From: Lantana camara
Lineage: Eukaryota; Streptophyta; Magnoliopsida; Lamiales; Verbenaceae
Assembly: GCA_037501455.1 (NCBI GenBank)
Contig: CM074861.1
Location: 100,913,001-100,977,000, forward strand
DNA: 64,000 bases
Direction of reading: 5' to 3'
The notes beneath the pieces are model-generated. The model did not search any database, was not told where the DNA came from, and was given only the letters and a program-made list of their open reading frames with translations. The translations under genes were made by a program, and so were the position numbers. Below, piece by piece: positions 59,405 through 64,000 of the stretch. Numbering within the stretch: the first letter of the stretch is position 1; every line of letters begins with the position of its first letter.

Positions 59405-59767
59405 GACTTATTTACCTTTAAACCCCAAATGAATTTTAAAATAACAAAAGACACTCACATTTTGATTTATTACCATTGAATACCTAAATGAATTTTAAAA
59501 TTACAAATGACCCCCTCTCCATTAGAAAAATTATTAAAAAACTATTGTATTAATTCGTGATTGAAATATAAAAATTCATTTACTAGGGTATTACGTGTTT
59601 TAGAAACTCATTTAGAACAAAATTTTTGATAAAATTATCAAAAATTATAACGGGAGAGGGGTCATTTGTGATTTTAAAATTCATTTAGGTGTTTCATGGT
59701 ATTTAATCTAAATGTGAGGATGCTCTGTTATTTAAAAACTCAATTGGGGTCTACATGTAATTCACCC
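59405..59767. mobile_element. Foldback MITE related to 51323-51699
   Basis: The left arm (CCTAAATGAATTTTAAAATTAC, ATGACCCC.TCTCC) is inverted at the right (GGGGTCATTTGTGATTTTAA). Flanked by TATCATCTAG on both sides (59395-59404 and 59768-59777; 9-10 bp). The right end GTAATTCACCCT matches the terminal motif of the element at 51323. Confidence 0.75.
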
Positions 59768-60089
59768 TATCATCTAGTCTTATAAATAATGTTATTTGTA
59801 AAAATTATAGGCGGACTTCCCCTGATTTTATTTATTTTTCTTAATTAAATATAATATTAAAAAAAATTATATACTTTATGATTTAGAATTTTTTAAAAAA
59901 AATTCAACATCTATGTGCTGAGAGAGAGAGTTACAGAAATATTATTGACAAGACAGACAATCAAGAATTCAAGATGCCTCCTTTTTATCTAATCTCTAAA
60001 ATCATCAAAATTCATCCCAAACGAAAGATATTAATTCCTCAACTTCAACAGCCCCCAATCGCCGCACAAATACCCCTCTTCGATTTCTC

Positions 60090-60097
60090 TATATAAA
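60090..60097 (+). promoter_or_regulatory. TATA box of the carrier gene
   Basis: TATATAAA, 183 nt upstream of the ATG, after pyrimidine-rich sequence. Confidence 0.65.
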
Positions 60098-60279
60098 CCC
60101 ATCTACAGAAGACGGGGGAAAAGAAATTTATTTGGAAAGAAAGAATCTTGAATTATAGCTGAACAGAGATTTCTTCATAATTCCCATATAAATTTGTCGG
60201 GTTTTTTCCCCGGGCCCCTTTCAAGAAACAATAAATTAGCTTTGGTGTTGGTTAAAGTTCGTTTCTTGATTCAATAAAA

Positions 60280-62159
60280 ATGGCGGAAGCCGCGGCGGCG
60301 GACGGCGACGGCGGAGAAGAGAATAGCCGCGGCGGAGGGGGTGGGATGGTTTCGTCGGGGAAGCAATCTGGGCCGTCGAAATGGTTCGCGAACTTCCACA
60401 GAGATCTGACGGCGGGGGCGTTGATGGGAGGTGTGGTGCACACGATTGTGGCGCCGATTGAGAGGTCAAAGCTGCTGTTGCAGACTCAAGAGAGTAATAT
60501 AGCGATACTTTCCGGTGGGCCGCAGAGAAGGTTTAAAGGGATGATTGATTGCATTGTACGCACTGTTAGGGAAGAAGGGATTCTGTCTTTGTGGAGGGGC
60601 AATGGCAGCAGTGTGATTAGATATTATCCCTCTGTTGCGCTCAATTTCTCGCTCAAGGTATCAAGAATTTCAAAAAGTTCCAATCTTTATGTTCGGGAGT
60701 GTGTGTTTTGGTTTGTTGAAGTTGAGAAATATCTGTTTGTTGAGGGTGTGATTGCGGCTGTGATAATGGTTTTGCTGTCGTGTGGTGAAATGATGTGGAT
60801 TAGTGTGTGTTTTTGATTGATAGTTTGATGGAAACTTGGTGTTTGAGGGTTGTTGCTGCTTAGTTTGGTGCTGTTTCCATGGCCCTGCTCGCTAGTTTTG
60901 GTGATCATGTGGGATATTGACAGTTTCTTTGATGTATTTGAGATATTGGGAAGGGTTGATTAGCAGACAGTAATTTGCAAACTATAAGATCAATGCGGTT
61001 ATGCAATGTTATTTCATGTTTCTTCTTGAATTGTGTAGTAATTCGAATGCTCGAGTAGCATTTCTATATCTGAGAAAAAGGCCTACATTATTGTGCATTT
61101 TGGTCATAAATTCGATTGAGTAATGAAATCATGGTGCATTTCCCATTTCATGCATTCTTGGCATTTCCTTGGAAACAATCAAACAACAGCTGAGGTATAA
61201 AGAAAGTGTTAGGTTGTATGAGTTTTCATCAAAATTTAGACCGATAATCTAAAATTTGTCTGTTTGTTTAAAACTTGAAATGAAGGCTATGGACCTAAAA
61301 TGTATTATGTCAAATAACCAGAGGGGACACATGCAAACTTAAGAACTGACAGGATCATGTGCAGGGAAACATTATTTTCTCGTTCCTCAGTTCAGTTTCA
61401 CTTATACATGCCCTATTGCTTACAAATTCCGTTTTCACTTCGAATATGTTATTCTTTCATGAAACTTATTAAAAATCCAAGAATTTTCCACTAGTTCTAA
61501 CACCAAAATGTATGTTTTTGCAGGATCTATACAAGAATATTCTTCGCAGCCACTCACGAGAAGGCGACCTTCTATCCGGGCCCACCTCCAACTTCATCGC
61601 GGGGGCCTCAGCTGGCTGCACAACTCTCATCCTAATCTATCCCCTCGACATAGCCCACACACGCCTTGCTGCTGACCTTGGCAACACCAAGACCCGTCAA
61701 TTCAGAGGCATTTCCCATTTCTTGAAAACAGTGTACCAAAAGGACGGCGTCAGAGGGATTTATAGAGGACTCCCTGCCTCACTGCATGGTATGGTGGTCC
61801 ACCGTGGCCTCTACTTCGGTGGCTTCGACACCATAAAGGAGAAGATGTCAGCGAAAGGATCAGACGGTCCAGATTCAGCTCTGTGGAAGCGCTGGATCGC
61901 GGCACAGGCAGTGACAACGTCAGCGGGGATGGTTTCTTACCCGCTCGATACTGTGAGGAGAAGGATGATGATGCAGTCAGGAGCAGAACGCCCGATGTAT
62001 AGGAATACAATTGACTGTTGGAGGAAGATTTATAGAATGGAGGGTTTTGCTTCATTTTATCGCGGGGCCCTCTCGAACGTGTTTAGGAGTACAGGTGCCG
62101 CCGCTGTTTTGGTTTTGTATGATGAGATCAAGAAGTTTATGAACTGGACCGGATTGTGA
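60280..62159 (+). CDS. PM-ANT1: Adenine nucleotide carrier, PM-ANT1-like (mitochondrial carrier family)
   Basis: Exons 60280-60657 and 61524-62159 join in frame across a GT-AG intron (1014 nt, 337 residues). Three carrier repeats are seen, each with a P-x-D/E signature: VAPIERSKLLLQ, YPLDIAHTRLA and YPLDTVRRRMMMQSG. The RRRMMM string marks ADP/ATP-type carriers. The distinctive blocks GALMGGVVHTIVAPIERSK, LWRGNGSSVIRYYPSVALNF and YRGLPASLHGMVVHRGLYFG match the plant subgroup called PM-ANT1, reported as a plasma-membrane ATP exporter active in pollen maturation. The N-terminal ~45 residues are low-complexity Ala/Gly and carry no convincing mitochondrial presequence. Subgroup assignment is from recalled family similarity. 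Confidence 0.9.
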
Positions 62160-62536
62160 TTCGTAGTGTAGTCTGATTCGTACAGAATGACACGGTTATA
62201 CCGAGAGGTGTTGTTAGTCACACATTCTTTGGATTCTGGATAAGTAATCCAGAAGTGTAGGATAAAATAACCCCTCAGAAGGGTTGTTGGATAAAAGTAA
62301 CCCCTTAAACAGGATCTGCAGTTTTGTGTCATTTGTCTATCCTGTTTGGCTTGATGATACTTGAGGTATGTTTTCATATCAGAACTTGTGCTTCTGTACT
62401 TGATGTCTTGAAAGCGTTTCTTGCATAGTCATAGTGAAAGTTTCTTGCTAGTAAAAATTCTCAAGAGTTCGATTTTTCTGGGATTTTTTCCGGAATTCGT
62501 CGTTCGCAGAAGAAACTATAATCTTGCCCCCCCCCC

Positions 62537-62640
62537 GACCCATTTTTTCTAGATAGGGTAGGATCCTATGCTAGGCAAAATACGGGTAGACCCATTTTGT
62601 CTAGATAGGGTAGGATCCTATGCTAGGCGAATACGGGTTG
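62537..62640 (+). repeat. 52-bp tandem duplication with internal palindrome
   Basis: Two units beginning GACCCATTTT (62537-62588 and 62589-62640) with few differences. Each contains the palindrome TAGGATCCTA and the flanking CTAGATAGGG. Confidence 0.92.
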
Positions 62641-63568
62641 GACCGTAGTCCGTACCGGTTTACATCTGTGTGTACGCATACATGCATCACAAACCTTAAA
62701 AAGCAACTAAATGGATTCTTGAGATAAATCAAACATACTATTGCAATTTCTGTGGCTGTGAGGTTAGGAAATGTCAAGTTGATGTCCTAATTCCTTTATT
62801 ATTCCATAAAAAGGAGAAAAATCAGAATCAGAACAGAGGGAAGAGGTCAGCAGTGATGAAAAAGTATGCATCAATAATCTATAGCAAGAAGTGTATGATT
62901 GGGTGCTAAACATTTGCAAGGGAGGTCTTAACTAGTGTAGCTTCTTTGTGTTAGTGAGGTGGGGTTCTGTTTTGTGACACCATCATCCCTCAACATGTTT
63001 GTGATGCACCTTTTTGAACTCAAGTGCCCTTAGGAGGGCGCTTGATTTCGGAATGTTTAAAACACGGCATGTTATCGTAACACTTCTCGTCGTGCTATCC
63101 GGAGTTTATAACATATTCGATCTCGTTTTCGAATAAACAGTTCCACTAGAACACACACAAGAACTACTTCTTCAACCCTAAGTGATCTAGTGAAAAACAT
63201 GGAACAATTTAGTGATGATTAGGAAAAGAGAAAGAAAGAAAGAAAGGGGTGATTGAGTATGAAAGTGGGAAGCCCATAAAGAAAGGCATGACTTCAGCCA
63301 TCACAACATTAAGAGCCCTCTAAAGAGACTTTTAGGGACCTTTTTTCACTTAGTTGGGGCAAAGAGTGAACCAAACACCACAATAATTTTTGATCTCTCG
63401 GAGTTTTCCTCACTCAATTTAACGAGGATTAATCTCTCGAGATACTGAAAACGCTTTTCATATGAATCTCTCCCAACATATTTTTTAACATCGACAAGGT
63501 TCGAACCCGAATCTTGTTTAAGTAAACTCAAGTCCTTATTTACTTCAATCAACTTTCCGTCGTTAAAC

Positions 63569-63571
<3 letters not shown>

Positions 63572-63615
<44 letters not shown>

Positions 63616-63690
63616 GTATATTACATCTCTATATATATATATATATATATATTTGGTATATTACATCTCTCTCTCTCTCTCTCTCTCATA
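63572..63690 (+). repeat. Compound (TA)n and (CT)n microsatellite with duplicated spacer
   Basis: Two (TA)n runs, each followed by TTTGGTATATTACATCTCT, the second leading into a CT run. Suggests duplication of one TA-plus-spacer unit. Confidence 0.9.
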
Positions 63691-64000
63691 TGAAAGTGTT
63701 GGTTTTGAATGATGAAGGTGTTTGAACTTTGAAAGGGGGTGTAAATGTAAGGTTACTTTCAAAAGGGATTTGAATTGTAGATTCCCCTAAAGAGGGTTGA
63801 GCAGTGAAAGATTCTTGATGGGCCCTATTCTTTTATGCCCACAAATGCTTACCATGTGTCATTCCATTTCACACACACTCTTTTTGATTCTCAATTATTT
63901 TTATATTAATAAATATAATATCATAATTATTATTATTGCTACCCCAAGAAGCTGTCTATTCCAAACCCATTGGAAAATATAAAAAAATGATTAAAATAAA

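Larger units (their letters stand above)
56318..60279. other. Intergenic region between cysteine protease and carrier genes
   Basis: Contains a SINE (57476-57580), a hAT MITE (58367-58990) and a foldback MITE (59405-59767). The remaining parts are AT-rich, with no gene recognised. Confidence 0.6.
62160..64000. other. Intergenic region downstream of the carrier gene
   Basis: Probable 3' UTR at the start. Contains a 52-bp tandem repeat and compound microsatellites. I see no convincing gene; the short open frames lack any family resemblance. Confidence 0.55.

Noticed and set aside
63346..63573. 75-codon minus-strand open frame near the right end
   Set aside because: No recognisable family, no splice or promoter support; it overlaps simple AT-rich sequence.

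Overview
This is a plant nuclear window, most likely from a eudicot. The evidence is spliced genes with GT-AG introns, an INDETERMINATE DOMAIN zinc-finger gene, an FTSH4-type protease pseudogene, a plant adenylate carrier and typical plant Ty1/copia, Ty3/gypsy, CACTA, hAT and SINE repeats in an AT-rich background. Species cannot be read from the sequence. I see no bacterial-type operon, CRISPR array, rRNA or free-standing tRNA gene.

Layout. 1-11016 is a scrambled cluster of Ty3/gypsy (Tat-type) pieces. It includes a non-autonomous element (about 1388-8879) with a gag-protease frame, an antisense plant-mobile-domain ORF and no reverse transcriptase, surrounded by inverted and duplicated fragments of the same family. 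11017-19600 holds two host loci: a lipid-transfer-like gene (13580-14367) with an apparent frameshift, and a dead FTSH4 copy (15520-19047, minus strand) broken by a 7-nt deletion, a nonsense codon and a 187-bp hAT MITE. 20589-46193 is one nested retrotransposon block. The outer minus-strand copia element (LTRs 2198 and 2211 bp, target duplication AATAT) was split by an inner plus-strand copia element at 25058-41372 (LTRs 1971 and 1972 bp, target duplication CTAAC). The inner element's leader in turn contains a truncated CACTA transposon (29213 to about 35381).

46194-64000 is gene-bearing euchromatin: an IDD transcription factor (47447-50144, minus), a papain-like cysteine protease (55144-56248, minus) and a PM-ANT1-like adenine nucleotide carrier (60280-62159, plus). 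Small elements with clear target duplications lie between them: two hAT MITEs, two SINE copies, and two members of another MITE family. These host genes look unrelated in function and do not form a cluster.

Most notable signals: CACGTG (G-box) clusters in the LTRs of all three retrotransposon families; three leader hairpins with a compensatory base-pair change in the inner copia; and an outer copia whose LTRs are about 99% identical although its coding interior is wreckage. That last element shares primer site, polypurine tract and LTR 5' terminus with the inner, nearly intact element, which fits mobilisation in trans. All identities and counts were made by eye.
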